From Paracoccus solventivorans (GTDB lineage Bacteria > Pseudomonadota > Alphaproteobacteria > Rhodobacterales > Rhodobacteraceae), in NCBI RefSeq assembly GCF_900142875.1, contig NZ_FRCK01000001.1:496001-560000 (forward strand): a DNA stretch of 64,000 nt, given 5' to 3'. The translations under genes and the position numbers were made by a program. Position 1 is the stretch's first letter; the number at the start of each line of letters is the position of its first letter. Below are positions 1-9,338 of the stretch, piece after piece. The notes below the pieces were generated by a model. That model was not told the DNA's origin. It did not search any database and saw only the letters and a program-made list of their open reading frames with translations.

Positions 1-684
1 CGCGCGCACCAGGTCGCTGACAAAGGTAAAGTCGCGCCGCATGCCGCCGTGGTTGAACACCTTGATCGGGCGGCCGTCAAAGATCGCGCTGGTGAACAGA
101 TAGGGCGCCATGTCGGGTCGCCCCCAGGGTCCGTAGACGGTGAAAAAGCGGAACATCGTCACCGGCAGCGCGAACAGATGCGCATAGGAATGCGCCATCG
201 CCTCGTTCGATTTCTTGGTCGCCGCATAGAACGACATCTGGCTGTCGGCCCTGTCAGTCTCGCGATAGGGCATTTCCGTGTTGGCGCCGTAAACGCTGCT
301 GGTCGAGGCCAGCAGCATGTGCCGCGGCGGATGGGCGCGCGCGGCTTCCAGCAGCTCGAACGTGCCCAGAAGGTTCGCCTGCACATAGGCGCGCGGGTTC
401 TCGATCGAATAGCGGACCCCGGCCTGCGCGGCCAGATGGACCACCGCCTCGGGGCGCTCCTCGGCGAAAATCCCCATCAGCAACCCGGGCTCCTCGACCG
501 CGCCGCGTATCGCGCGGTAGTTGGGGTCGGCCAGCAGCAGCGCCTCGCGCGCGGCTTTCAGCGCGGGGTCGTAATAGTCGTTGTGGTTGTCGACCCCGAC
601 CACGCGCCAGCCCTCGGCCAAGAGCAGCCGCGACAGGTGGAAGCCGATGAACCCGGCCGCGCCGGTGACAAGGGCGGTGCGCAT
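1..684 (-). CDS. NAD-dependent UDP-sugar epimerase, UDP-glucuronate 4-epimerase type (3' end off window)
   Basis: Only the first 228 codons are present; the gene runs off the left edge. The product starts [20 protein letters not shown], an N-terminal NAD-binding Rossmann motif (TGAAGFIG, residues 7-14). It continues with VDNHNDYYDP near residue 31 and the SDR catalytic pair Y153 and K157 in SFYAATKKSNE. The VDNxNDYYD segment and AGVRYSIENP are typical of UDP-glucuronate 4-epimerases, which make UDP-galacturonate for capsule or LPS. The ATG overlaps the TGA of the upstream UDP-glucose dehydrogenase gene by one base, so the two are translationally coupled. UDP-glucose would be oxidised to UDP-glucuronate and then epimerised. 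Substrate is inferred from family and neighbour. Confidence 0.9.
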   Translation of the reverse strand, partial: MRTALVTGAAGFIGFHLSRLLLAEGWRVVGVDNHNDYYDPALKAAREALLLADPNYRAIRGAVEEPGLLMGIFAEERPEAVVHLAAQAGVRYSIENPRAYVQANLLGTFELLEAARAHPPRHMLLASTSSVYGANTEMPYRETDRADSQMSFYAATKKSNEAMAHSYAHLFALPVTMFRFFTVYGPWGRPDMAPYLFTSAIFDGRPIKVFNHGGMRRDFTFVSDLVRA

Positions 685-1850
685 CAGTCGTTCCCGAACA
701 GGTCGCGGGTGAACACGCGGTCGGCGACGTCGGCCAGATCCTCGGTCAGGCGGTTGGCGATGATCAGGTCGGCGCGGCTCTTGAACTCGGCCAGGTCGGG
801 GATGACCGGCGAGTTGAAGAAATGCGGCTCGTCCAGCACCGGCTCGTACACCACCACCGGGATGCCCTTGGCCTTGATCCGCTTCATGATCCCCTGCACC
901 GAGCTGTCGCGGAAATTGTCCGACCCCGCTTTCATCACCAGCCGGTAGACGCCGACGGTCCTGGGCGCCCGCGCGACGATCTGCTCGGCGATCACGTCCT
1001 TGCGGGTGCGGTTCGATTCCACCACCGCCGCAATCAGGTTCTGCGGCACGGTGGCATAATTCGCCAGCAGCTGCTTGGTGTCCTTGGGCAGGCAATAGCC
1101 GCCATAGCCAAAGCTGGGGTTGTTGTAATGCGCCCCGATCCGCGGGTCGAGGCACATGCCCTCGATGATCTGGCGCGCGTCCAGCCCGTTGTTCAGCGCG
1201 AAACTGTCCAGCTCGTTGAAGAACGCCACCCGCATCGCCAGGAAGGTGTTGGAAAACAGCTTGATCGCCTCGGCCTCGGTCGGGCCGGTGAACTGCACCG
1301 GCACCTTTTTGTCCAGGGCGCCTGCGATCAGCAGATCGGCAAAGCGCCGCGCCTGCGGGGTGGTGTCGCCGACCACGATGCGCGAGGGGTGCAGGTTGTC
1401 GTGCAGCGCCCGCCCCTCGCGCAGGAACTCGGGTGAAAACAGGATGTTGTCCCAGCCGTGTTCGTCGCGCATCCGCTGGGTGAAACCGACGGGGACGGTG
1501 GATTTCACCACGATGGTCGCCTCTGGCGCGATGCGGCGGACCTGCGCGATCACCAGCTCGACGCTGGAGGTGTCGAAGCGGTTGGTGCGCGGGTCGTAGT
1601 TGGTGGGCGTGGCCACGATGACATATTCGGCGCCCGAGAACGCCTGCACCGGGTCCAGCGTCGCGGTCAGGTCCAGCCTGCGCCCGGCCAGGAACGCGGC
1701 GATATCCGGGTCCTCGATGGGCGAGCGGCGCTGGTTCACCAGATCGACCCGCCCCGGGCTGACATCCAGCGCCAGCACGCTATCCGCCTGCGCCAGCAGC
1801 ACGGCAAGGGACAGCCCGACATAGCCCAGCCCGGCAACCGCGATCTTCAT
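684..1850 (-). CDS. ugd: UDP-glucose 6-dehydrogenase
   Basis: The 388-residue product has the short bacterial Ugd length. It oxidises UDP-glucose to UDP-glucuronate with two NAD+ in the cytoplasm, supplying uronic acids for exopolysaccharide. Visible features are the N-terminal dinucleotide-binding motif [14 protein letters not shown], the central lysine K197 in [12 protein letters not shown], and the catalytic cysteine C253 in [13 protein letters not shown]. The C-terminal UDP-binding domain follows. The gene is first in a minus-strand pair with the epimerase (TGATG overlap). About 110 bases separate its start from the divergent glycosyltransferase at 1962. Confidence 0.95.
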   Translation of the reverse strand: MKIAVAGLGYVGLSLAVLLAQADSVLALDVSPGRVDLVNQRRSPIEDPDIAAFLAGRRLDLTATLDPVQAFSGAEYVIVATPTNYDPRTNRFDTSSVELVIAQVRRIAPEATIVVKSTVPVGFTQRMRDEHGWDNILFSPEFLREGRALHDNLHPSRIVVGDTTPQARRFADLLIAGALDKKVPVQFTGPTEAEAIKLFSNTFLAMRVAFFNELDSFALNNGLDARQIIEGMCLDPRIGAHYNNPSFGYGGYCLPKDTKQLLANYATVPQNLIAAVVESNRTRKDVIAEQIVARAPRTVGVYRLVMKAGSDNFRDSSVQGIMKRIKAKGIPVVVYEPVLDEPHFFNSPVIPDLAEFKSRADLIIANRLTEDLADVADRVFTRDLFGND

Positions 1851-1961
1851 CCTGCATACTCCACGACTCGTGATAGCCGTTCTCTTACCAGATCAGGCCC
1901 TGTATTCTACGGGTTATCGTCCGGGCGCGTCTGCCCGATGCAAGGCAGGCGGGGCCCCCTG

Positions 1962-3017
1962 ATGCGGCTGATGATCACCACCATGCGCGACGAGGCGCCG
2001 TTCCTGCTGGAATGGATCGCCTATCACCGCGCCATCGGCTTCACCGATTTCCTGATCTTTTCCAACGACTGCGCCGACGGCACCGATGCGATGCTGGACC
2101 GGCTGGCAATGCTGGGGATCATCACCCACCTGCCCAACCCGCGGCAGGGACAAAAGGCCGTGCAATGGCAGGCGCTGACCCGGGCGCGCGCGCATCCGCT
2201 GGCGCAGCGGGCCGACTGGATCATGGTGGCCGACGTGGACGAGTTCCTGCTGATTCATCCGGGCGCCGGGCGGCTGGACGACCTGTTCGCGGCCGCGCCG
2301 CAGGCAGACGGGTTTGCGGTGCCGTGGCGGATGTTCGGCAGCGGCGGCCAGCTGCGGTTCCAGCCGGGGCTGGTGATCGAGCAGTTCACCCGCTGCGGCC
2401 CCGAGGCGCTGCTGTGGCCGCTGCGCGCCAGCCAATACAAGAGCCTGTTCCGCAACGCCCCCCACCATGCAAGATTCGGCGTCCACCGCCCGCGCGCGCA
2501 GGGCGGCGGCCCGCCCGCCGGTGTTTGGTTGGACGGCAACGGCCAGCGCTTCCGCCCCTCCAGCAGCTTCATGCTGTCCGAGGTGGCGAAATACGGGCTG
2601 GCGCAGATCAACCACTATGCGCTGGGTTCTGCCGAAAGCTTCCTGGTCAAGACCATGCGCGCCACCCCCAACCGCGAGGACGAATCCATCGACCTCGGCT
2701 ATTGGATCGAGCGCAATTTCGCCTGCACCGAGGACCGCCGCATCCTGCGGCATCTGGGCGCGGTGCGGCAGGGGGTGGCGGAGTTCCTGTCCGACCCGAA
2801 GCTGGCGCGGCTGCACGAGGCCGGCATCGCCTGGCGCCGCGCCCGCATTGCCGAGGCGCTGCTGGACGAGCGCCGCTCGCTGCTGTTCACGCGGCTGGCG
2901 CAGGCGCCCTCGACCCCGGTGCTGCCGATGGAACTGCAACGGCAGCTGTTGCGGCTGCGTGCCCGGGTGCAGGCGGAACAGTCGGGCGCGGACCGCGGCG
3001 CGGCCTCCGGGCGCTGA
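1962..3017 (+). CDS. glycosyltransferase family 2-like protein (DEAPFLLEW family)
   Basis: The 351-residue product begins MRLMITTMRDEAPFLLEW, the signature start of Glyco_tranf_2_4-type enzymes. These often act in polysaccharide decoration in Rhodobacterales. A putative metal/nucleotide-sugar DxD sits in WIMVADVDEFLLI (about residues 86-98). It is a paralogue of the N-terminal part of the gene at 4981: both share xDEAPFLLEWxAxHxAxGFTD and NDCxDGT. An in-frame ATG at 1938 would add eight residues; 1962 was preferred because homology begins there. No clear Shine-Dalgarno sequence is visible. Acceptor and donor sugar are unknown. Confidence 0.82.
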   Translation: MRLMITTMRDEAPFLLEWIAYHRAIGFTDFLIFSNDCADGTDAMLDRLAMLGIITHLPNPRQGQKAVQWQALTRARAHPLAQRADWIMVADVDEFLLIHPGAGRLDDLFAAAPQADGFAVPWRMFGSGGQLRFQPGLVIEQFTRCGPEALLWPLRASQYKSLFRNAPHHARFGVHRPRAQGGGPPAGVWLDGNGQRFRPSSSFMLSEVAKYGLAQINHYALGSAESFLVKTMRATPNREDESIDLGYWIERNFACTEDRRILRHLGAVRQGVAEFLSDPKLARLHEAGIAWRRARIAEALLDERRSLLFTRLAQAPSTPVLPMELQRQLLRLRARVQAEQSGADRGAASGR

Positions 3018-3112
3018 GCCTGCGCGACGTGCGATCATTTTCGCTCAACCCGCTGGAACATATGACACTCACGCGGTAGAAACAGCCATTCCTGTGTCTG
3101 GAAGGTTGCCCG

Positions 3113-3931
3113 ATGAGCCTGAACCGCCGCCCCGTTGCCTCGCTGTGGATCGGCGACCGGCTGCATTACCTCAACCAGCTGTGCCTGAAATCGCATCTGC
3201 TGCACGGCCATCCCGTCACGCTTTACTGCACCGACGCGGTGGATAACGCCCCCGAGGGCGTCGAGATCCGCCCCGCGTCCGAGATCATGGCTCTGGACAT
3301 GGCGCTGGTCGAGGAGACCTCGGCCTCGTTCCTGTCGAACGTGTTCCGCTACAAGATGATCCGGCAGACCGGGGCGCTGTGGATCGACTGCGACGCCTTC
3401 TGCCACCAGCCGTTCCCAGACGAATGGGATTACATCTTCGCCGGCCACGGGATGCGGGGGGCGCTGAACTGCGGCGTGGTCGGGCTGCCGCGCGAATGCG
3501 AACTGATGGACCGGCTGCTGGACTACTACGACAACCTGCCCGACTACCCGGCTTGGTGAGGCAAGAAGCAGCGCAAGCAGATGGACAAGCTGACCGAAAA
3601 GGGCGGGCTGTCCCACGCCGCCGCCATCTACAAGACCGAGCGCACCGCCTTCGGCCCGCAGGCGTTCACCTGGTTCGCGCAGCAGACCGGCGACATCGAC
3701 CGCGCCATGACCCCGGACGTGCTCTACCCGGTCCCCTTCCAGCTGAACGACGTGTTCTTTGACCCCCACGGCCGGGTCGAGGGACATTTCACCGACGCCA
3801 CCGTTTCCGTCCATCTCTACACCAACGGCACCAAGCCCTGGTGGCGCAAGAACCCGCCGCTGCCGAACTCCTACGTCGCGCGGATGTGCGGGCAGGTGGG
3901 GATCGAGCCGGCGGCGGCGCTGGAGGGATGA
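3113..3931 (+). pseudogene. glycosyltransferase with DXD-type sugar-binding region, interrupted by in-frame TGA at 3557
   Basis: Codons from ATG 3113 to TGA 3931 form one reading frame broken only by TGA at 3557-3559. The first half (148 codons) carries WIGDRLHYLNQLCLKSHLL and a DxD motif in GALWIDCDAFCHQPF. The second half resumes at once in the same frame with GKKQRKQMDKL and keeps coding character to residue 272. The stop follows a TGG codon (Ala-Trp-stop-Gly-Lys). A nonsense mutation, a sequencing error, or readthrough are all possible. If real, the truncated product keeps the DxD region but loses the C-terminal half. It lies 95 bases after the previous glycosyltransferase gene. Confidence 0.75.
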
Positions 3932-4102
3932 GCATGGCCGGGTGACGAGGCGCACGCTCAAGCGAAGCCATTATTCCTACTTCGACAATCCGGCGCGGCG
4001 CCAAGCCAGACCGCAACCATAATGAAATGTGGCTTATCGGTCTTGCCGCCCAAGGCTATTCCCCGCCGATTTGTTATCCAGGAAAAATCCAGAGGATGCC
4101 AA

Positions 4103-4915
4103 GTGGAAACGCCCCGCCTGTCAGTCGTCGTCACGACTCATCACCGGCCCAGGCTTCTGCGGCGCGCCCTGGAATCGGTAAAGGCGCTGGGCGAAGGAAT
4201 CCAGATCGTTCTTTGTGCCGACGAAGGCAGCGATGAAACTCGTCGTGTCGCCCTTGAGCATCTGCGCAATACCGATCTGTTCCTGTCCCTTCCGGGCAAT
4301 CGTGGACCAGCAGACACGCGCAACGCGGGCCTGCAATTTGCATCCGGTCGCCATATTTCATTCCTCGACGATGACGATACGCTCGACGCTGCCAATATAT
4401 CCGGGCTACTGGACAGGCTGACCGACCACGTGGTCCACTTCACCGATTATCGCAAAATCTTTGAAGAAACCGGCCCCGATGGGTTGATTTCCACCATTCG
4501 CACCAAGGAAAAAAGCACTGCCCGGAAACCGCTTGCAGAACTCGAGGTGCGCAATTTCATCCCGGTTCACGCATTTTTTGCGCCTCGCAAGATTATCCGC
4601 GACCTGCAATTCGATCACAACCTCACAATGAGCGAGGATTGGGAATTTCTGCTAAAACTGCGAAAGCGGGCAGAATTCCAACATGTACCGATTGCATCGG
4701 CAAACTGGCATATCCAGCCCTCTGGACCGACATCCAGAAATGTCGGAGAGCGCAAGGCTCGCGCAAATAACTACCTCAAGATATATGAACTCCACCCTGC
4801 GTCGACGGAGGATATTCGCCGCGCGCGCGTACATCGACTGAAGGATTTAGGTGTCGATCCCGACCATCCCGATATCCGGCGCGCGCTCCAGATCGAAGTT
4901 CGTCCCCGGAAATAA
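4103..4915 (+). CDS. glycosyltransferase family 2 (GT-A)
   Basis: The product (270 residues from GTG 4103) opens METPRLSVVVTTHHRPRLLR, a classic GT-A start. It has a nucleotide-sugar motif HISFLDDDDTLDAANI near residue 93 and a later MSEDWEFLLKLRKR segment like the ED acid-base region of GT2 enzymes. GTG at 4103 is chosen because AGAGGA lies six bases upstream; an ATG at 4022 in frame would add 27 residues that do not resemble the family. Codon use is visibly AT-richer than in both flanking glycosyltransferases, suggesting separate acquisition into the polysaccharide cluster. Substrate unknown. Confidence 0.85.
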   Translation: METPRLSVVVTTHHRPRLLRRALESVKALGEGIQIVLCADEGSDETRRVALEHLRNTDLFLSLPGNRGPADTRNAGLQFASGRHISFLDDDDTLDAANISGLLDRLTDHVVHFTDYRKIFEETGPDGLISTIRTKEKSTARKPLAELEVRNFIPVHAFFAPRKIIRDLQFDHNLTMSEDWEFLLKLRKRAEFQHVPIASANWHIQPSGPTSRNVGERKARANNYLKIYELHPASTEDIRRARVHRLKDLGVDPDHPDIRRALQIEVRPRK

Positions 4916-4980
4916 CGAGCAATACGGGCATCCATCAGCCCGAAAGTGAAAAGTTCCCGCTTCCTGTACGGAGCCACGCC

Positions 4981-6777
4981 GTGAACCTCAAGAAACCCAT
5001 CAGCCCGCACGGCACCGTCATGGCCGTGTCGATGATGAAGGACGAGGCGCCGTTCCTGCTGGAATGGTTCGCCCATCATCTTGCCGTCGGCTTCACCGAT
5101 ATCCTCGTCTATACCAACGACTGCAGCGACGGCACGGTCGAGATGCTGCAGCGGCTGGAGGAACTGGGGCTGGGCCACCACCGCCCCAACGTGATCGCCC
5201 CGGGCGTCAAGCCGCAGCCCTCGGCGCTGAGCCACGCGCAGGAAGAGCCGCTGGTGCAGGGTGCCGACTGGGTGCTGGTGTTCGACGCCGATGAGTTCCT
5301 GTCGGTCAACCACCCCTCGGGAACCGTGGACGGGATGCTGGACGACGCGGTGGCGCAGGGCGCGAACGGCATCGTCATCACCTGGCGCATCTTCGGCTCG
5401 AACGGGGTGGTGGACTGGTCGCGCGCGCCGGTGACGGAACAATACACCCGCGCCGCGCCGCCCGACTGGAACAAGGGCTGGGGCGTCAAGACACTGTTCA
5501 GGTTCGACCCGGAATACTGGAAGCTGGGCATCCACCGCCCCTCGATCCGCAACAAGCATCTGGAAAGCGGCTTTGCCGACAGCGTGCGCTGGCTGAACGG
5601 CTCGGGGCGGGAGATGCCGGATTACTTCCGCTTTCACGGCTGGCGCTCGATCCGGCGCTCGATCGGCTATGACTGGGCGCAGATGAACCACTACGCGGTC
5701 AAGTCGGTCGAGTCCTACGCGCTGCGCAAGTTCCGCGGCAACGTGAACAACAAGACTGACAAGTACAACGCCGATTACTGGGCGCTGCAGGACCGCAACG
5801 AGGTCACGGACACCCGCATCCTGCGCCACGCTCCGCGCCGGGCCGAGATCATGGCCGAGCTGCTGCGCGACCCGGTGCTGGCAAGGCTGCACGAGCAGGC
5901 GCTGGCAAGGGCCGAGGCGCGGCTGGCCGGTTTCCGCGAAACCGATGAATATCGCGCGCTGCGCGACAGCCTGATCGCCGCCGGCCGGGTGCCGATCGCC
6001 AATGTCGAGGCCAAGCCGCCGAAGCTGCGCGACCCCACCCGCATCGCCGAGCTGATGATCCGCGTTTCGGGCGAGCGTGCCGAGGGCCGCCCTGCGCCCG
6101 AGGCGCCTGCCCCGTTTGATCCCTATCCTCCGGTTGTCAGCCTGTCCGAGGGGGCGGACACCGAATGGGTGCGCAATCAGGAGATCGAGCTGCCCGCGGA
6201 GCCCGGGGTGTTTTCCGAAACCGCGCTGGCCGCGGTCCGCGCCGGCAAGTTCGACCGCCGCCACGCCCGCAACATCGCGGCGACGCTGGGCGATGCGGTG
6301 CGGCTGCTGGATGTCGGCGGCGGCGTCGGGCTGGTGGCGATGAAGGCGCTGCGCGCGAATCCGCGGCTGGTGGTGATGCTGCAGGACGACCGTCCCGGTC
6401 TGGCCGATGCCGCGAAACTGGTCCATCGCCGCAACCGGATGGGCGACAGCTCGCGGCTGCGGGTGGTCGGCGGCCCGCTGCGGCTGGGCGCCGACGGCCC
6501 CGACGAGGCCCGTGGCCTCGCCGCCTGCCTGAACGACTTCCGCCCCGACACGCTGCGCCTGTCGCGCCCCCACGCGATCGGCCCCGCCACCCTTGCCGCC
6601 ATGCCGCTGGACACGCTGCGCCGCCTGGTCATCCCGCTGGACGCGGAAGCGGATGCCGAAGCGCTCCGCACCGATTACGCCAGCGCGCTGGCGCAGCTCG
6701 GCTTTGCCGAAAGCCCCGCGGCGGACAGCGGGTCGCTGGTGTTTCTGCGCGGGTCCGCAGAGACGTCGCCACGATGA
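4981..6777 (+). CDS. bifunctional glycosyltransferase (DEAPFLLEW family) with C-terminal methyltransferase-like domain
   Basis: The 598-residue product starts at GTG 4981. Residues 10-330 are a glycosyltransferase of the same family as the gene at 1962, with MMKDEAPFLLEWFAHH, TNDCSDGT and the acidic VLVFDADEFLSVNHP. After a proline/alanine-rich linker (about 355-390), residues 430-590 contain RLLDVGGGVGLVAMKAL, a motif-I-like glycine loop of Rossmann methyltransferases. A SAM-dependent role is inferred from that loop only. The two-domain design suggests coupled sugar transfer and modification, or that the second domain is a non-catalytic relic. Confidence 0.8.
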   Translation: MNLKKPISPHGTVMAVSMMKDEAPFLLEWFAHHLAVGFTDILVYTNDCSDGTVEMLQRLEELGLGHHRPNVIAPGVKPQPSALSHAQEEPLVQGADWVLVFDADEFLSVNHPSGTVDGMLDDAVAQGANGIVITWRIFGSNGVVDWSRAPVTEQYTRAAPPDWNKGWGVKTLFRFDPEYWKLGIHRPSIRNKHLESGFADSVRWLNGSGREMPDYFRFHGWRSIRRSIGYDWAQMNHYAVKSVESYALRKFRGNVNNKTDKYNADYWALQDRNEVTDTRILRHAPRRAEIMAELLRDPVLARLHEQALARAEARLAGFRETDEYRALRDSLIAAGRVPIANVEAKPPKLRDPTRIAELMIRVSGERAEGRPAPEAPAPFDPYPPVVSLSEGADTEWVRNQEIELPAEPGVFSETALAAVRAGKFDRRHARNIAATLGDAVRLLDVGGGVGLVAMKALRANPRLVVMLQDDRPGLADAAKLVHRRNRMGDSSRLRVVGGPLRLGADGPDEARGLAACLNDFRPDTLRLSRPHAIGPATLAAMPLDTLRRLVIPLDAEADAEALRTDYASALAQLGFAESPAADSGSLVFLRGSAETSPR

Positions 6778-7001
6778 AGCAGGACGTCGGTCCCAGATAA
6801 GGAGTCCATCCGCCAGCAGGCGGAGCCAGCACCGCTAGCGACGCGAGGGCCAGAGCGGCTGGCAAGATGCCAAGCCCGTGATGCAGAGTGCAGGCGATGG
6901 CGGAAAAGCCCGGCCTCCCTGCCAGAAATTGACGCGTGCCAAGCTGAGACAGAAGCAAATCCCCAGGTCATCGCCGAGATTCATCGGCGATGCGGTCACG
7001 C

Positions 7002-7871
7002 TCACCTCGCCCAACCAGCGACGCCATCAGCCGCAAACAGGAACGGGAATCGCGCCTTCAGTTGGGCATCGCCCTCCTGTGGCACCCAGCGCTCGGACTG
7101 CTCGACCCGGGAATCGTTGAAGTCGTGGATGCCGCGCACGTACATCGGGGTGTCGCCGATCAGTCGGGCGCCGAACCTGCGGGGGGCCTTCTTGTGCTGG
7201 ATCGCCAGGATGTTCTTGGCATGGTCCCCGGCGATCATGGTCAGGCCCAGGTTGATATAGGGGTAGCGGATGCGGAACAGTGCCGGGGCGCCCCCGGCGG
7301 CGTCGCGCAGCATCAGGCCGAAGCCGCGGGAATAGGACACGAAATGCGGCAGTTTCTGGCTGATGTCGGGGGTCTCTTCCTCGATCAGCCCGAATTGCCG
7401 CCTCAGATCCTGAACGAAATCGGCGGCCAGCCCGTCGTCGTCGTCCAGCGCCACCTGCGCCACGACCTGCCCGGGGAAGCGCCGGTCGAGAAAGCGGCGC
7501 AGCGCCGCGCGGGCGGGCATCGGGCGCGCGGCCACGATGGAATAGCGCCCGGCGTCGCCATGGCTGCGGGCGCAGGCCTCGGCCAGCGCGGCAGCGGTGG
7601 GATCGGGCAGGTCGCGGCTGGTCAGGATGAAGTGGTGGAAATCCTGTCGGCTCTGCGCGGCCAGCGACGGCAGGGTGATCTGCGAAAACAGCCGCAGGCG
7701 GTGTTGCAGCCGCTCGGGCTGGAACAGCAGCGCCCGGTCGCGCGAGGCATCGCTTTTCCAGCCGGATTTCCCGAAAAAGGAAAACCGGGTGACGATCACC
7801 ACCGGGATCCGGTGCAGGGGAACGGCGGCGGGCTTCTCGGCCGCCGGTTGAGGCTGGGCTTGCTCTGTCAT
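7002..7871 (-). CDS. putative rhamnosyltransferase
   Basis: The 289-residue product matches the layout of the putative rhamnosyl transferase family found in Rhodobacterales. It has VVIVTRFSFFGKSGWK at the N terminus, the segment LFSQITLPSLAAQSRQDFHHF, and a metal-binding acidic run VAQVALDDDDGLAADF near residue 140. The start is ATG 7871, supported by a GGAG motif about seven bases upstream; the open frame extends further but the extension is low-complexity. It faces the upstream glycosyltransferase gene convergently across a 224-base gap and belongs functionally to the surface polysaccharide block. Donor and acceptor are not determined. Confidence 0.75.
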   Translation of the reverse strand: MTEQAQPQPAAEKPAAVPLHRIPVVIVTRFSFFGKSGWKSDASRDRALLFQPERLQHRLRLFSQITLPSLAAQSRQDFHHFILTSRDLPDPTAAALAEACARSHGDAGRYSIVAARPMPARAALRRFLDRRFPGQVVAQVALDDDDGLAADFVQDLRRQFGLIEEETPDISQKLPHFVSYSRGFGLMLRDAAGGAPALFRIRYPYINLGLTMIAGDHAKNILAIQHKKAPRRFGARLIGDTPMYVRGIHDFNDSRVEQSERWVPQEGDAQLKARFPFLFAADGVAGWAR

Positions 7872-8077
7872 CTGCCGCTCCGCTGTCCGGGCCGCCGTGC
7901 CCGGGGTCTGATCCTTGCGCCCGCCGTCCTGCCCGCCGCCCCGCCCGGCGCCATGGGCCGCGACGAACTGTCGCCCGGCGCTGCTGCGGGGAATCGCGCA
8001 ACCGCGCGCGCCGCCCATCGGCTTTCCCGACCGGCGGCGCTATGCTTGCCGCCAACCCGGATGCACAGGAGAGGCAG

Positions 8078-8437
8078 ATGCTCAAACCGGTTCTCGTGGT
8101 CCTGACCCTGGCGCAAGGGGGCGGTACGCACCTGGCGCTGACCTCGGCCGAAGATGCCGAGGAATGCCTGGCCAAGGCCGATGTGGTCACCCAGGTGCTG
8201 GAAGGCGCCGGGCTGCAGGTGATCGAGGCCCGCTGCGCCGAGACCGCGCTGAACTTCACCCCCTACAGCCACAGCGCGCAAAGCGGATCGCACATCCACC
8301 GCTGGCGGGTGACCCTGCCGGAAACCGGCGCGATCATCGAGCCGCTGGCGGCGGACGACAGCTGCGATCCGGCGCCCGATGCCGTCCCGGCAGTCCATTG
8401 CGCCCTGTCGGCGCAGGGGATTGAACAGGACGGCTGA
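8078..8437 (+). CDS. hypothetical protein
   Basis: The 119-residue product begins MLKPVLVVLTLAQGG. The start at 8078 is supported by AGGAGAGG directly upstream; an in-frame ATG at 8042 would add twelve residues without a ribosome site. The hydrophobic first 14 residues could be a weak signal peptide or a buried strand. Three cysteines are spread through the protein, and a histidine-rich stretch SHIHRW lies near residue 74. No family was recognised. It ends 26 bases before the convergent GntR gene and starts about 200 bases from the divergent rhamnosyltransferase gene. Confidence 0.7.
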   Translation: MLKPVLVVLTLAQGGGTHLALTSAEDAEECLAKADVVTQVLEGAGLQVIEARCAETALNFTPYSHSAQSGSHIHRWRVTLPETGAIIEPLAADDSCDPAPDAVPAVHCALSAQGIEQDG

Positions 8438-8463
8438 GCCGGTCCGGCGGTCCGGGCGGTCGC

Positions 8464-9165
8464 TCATACCGTGTGCAGGTCGCTGCGGCGGCGCTCGAAC
8501 ATGCGGTCGCGCAGGCTCAGCAGATGGGCCTGCATCGCCTCGCGCGCACGCTCGGGCTCGCGGTCGCGAATCGCCTGGAAGATCTGCTCGTGCTCTTCCA
8601 TGTCGCGGCCGGTGTCCTCGACCTCGCGCCGGGGCGAGCTGTTGTGGAACCGGACCCCGGCGGCGATATGCTCGCGCAGCGCCGCGACCGCGGTCGAGAA
8701 ATAGCCGTTCCCCGAGGCTGCCGCGACCGCCATGTGGAACTGGAAATCCGCATCCTCGCGATGCGCCTGGCGCGAGGCGGCATAGCGCATGATCCCCATC
8801 GCCGAGGCGATCCCGTCCAGCAGCGCAAGGTCGTGGCGCTCGGCCGCAAGCGCGGCCGCCGCAGGCTCGATCGTCAGGCGGAACTCGTAGAAATCCATCA
8901 GATCCGCGACGTTTTCCAGCGGCGCGAAGCCCAGCGGGCTGCGCACCCCGCGCGTGCGCACGAAACTGCCCGCCCCCTGCCGCGAATAGATCAGCCCCTT
9001 TTCGCGCAGCCGCCGCAGCGCCTCGCGCACCACGGGGCGGGACACGTCGAACTCGGCCGCCATCTCATGTTCGGACGGCAGCCTGTCGTCGTCCTGATAG
9101 GCGCCGGACTTGATGGCGACTTCCAGGCGGTCGAATACGGCATCTGCAAGGCTTCTGCGGGACAT
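8464..9165 (-). CDS. FadR/GntR-family transcriptional regulator (FCD type)
   Basis: The 233-residue product has an N-terminal winged helix-turn-helix with LPSEHEMAAEFDVSRPVVREALRRL (quoted in part: DVSRPVVREALRRLREKG, about residues 38-55). A C-terminal all-helical ligand-binding FCD domain follows, with EFRLTIEPAAAALAAERHD and a metal/acid-binding histidine pattern. Such proteins usually repress catabolic genes for organic acids or amino acids. The target is unclear, because neither the convergent 8078 gene nor the divergent TetR-catalase pair is an obvious catabolic gene. The ATG at 9165 is chosen; ATG 9204 in frame would add 13 residues. No good ribosome site is visible for either. Confidence 0.88.
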   Translation of the reverse strand: MSRRSLADAVFDRLEVAIKSGAYQDDDRLPSEHEMAAEFDVSRPVVREALRRLREKGLIYSRQGAGSFVRTRGVRSPLGFAPLENVADLMDFYEFRLTIEPAAAALAAERHDLALLDGIASAMGIMRYAASRQAHREDADFQFHMAVAAASGNGYFSTAVAALREHIAAGVRFHNSSPRREVEDTGRDMEEHEQIFQAIRDREPERAREAMQAHLLSLRDRMFERRRSDLHTV

Positions 9166-9168
9166 TAC

Positions 9169-9178
9169 GTGTAGACCA
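9169..9178 (-). promoter_or_regulatory. possible GntR/FadR-family operator half-site
   Basis: On the minus strand the sequence reads TGGTCTACAC just upstream of the GntR start. It resembles the TGGT-N-TACCA core bound by FCD-type GntR regulators, but only one half fits well. Its position next to the gene's own ATG would suit autorepression. This is motif resemblance only. Confidence 0.25.
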
Positions 9179-9307
9179 CTGATTTTAAATGACGACAGTT
9201 TCATTATTGCACTGTTATCAGTGTTCGGGTCGATGCGGAACACTTCGATTCGCCCTTCCAGACATATTGGTCCAAATCCGCCACATTGTCGCCCGCGACC
9301 GGCGGTT

Positions 9308-9321
9308 CCCCACCGGTGGGG
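9308..9321. promoter_or_regulatory. perfect 14-base palindrome in the GntR/TetR divergent promoter region
   Basis: CCCCACCGGTGGGG is a perfect dyad lying between the divergent GntR and TetR genes, 70 bases before the TetR start. It could be an operator for either regulator or another factor. Its GC content makes a chance palindrome less unlikely, so the assignment is tentative. Confidence 0.35.
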
Positions 9322-9338
9322 GACCGGTGACATCGTTC

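Noticed and set aside
3557..3559. TGA as a selenocysteine codon
   Set aside because: The family is not known to use selenocysteine, no suitable hairpin follows, and no Sec machinery is visible in the window.
4771..6573. Minus-strand frame of 600 codons
   Set aside because: Antisense shadow of the bifunctional glycosyltransferase gene.
6778..7001. Insertion-sequence remnant between the glycosyltransferase genes
   Set aside because: The 224-base spacer has mixed composition, but no transposase fragment or terminal repeat could be supported.
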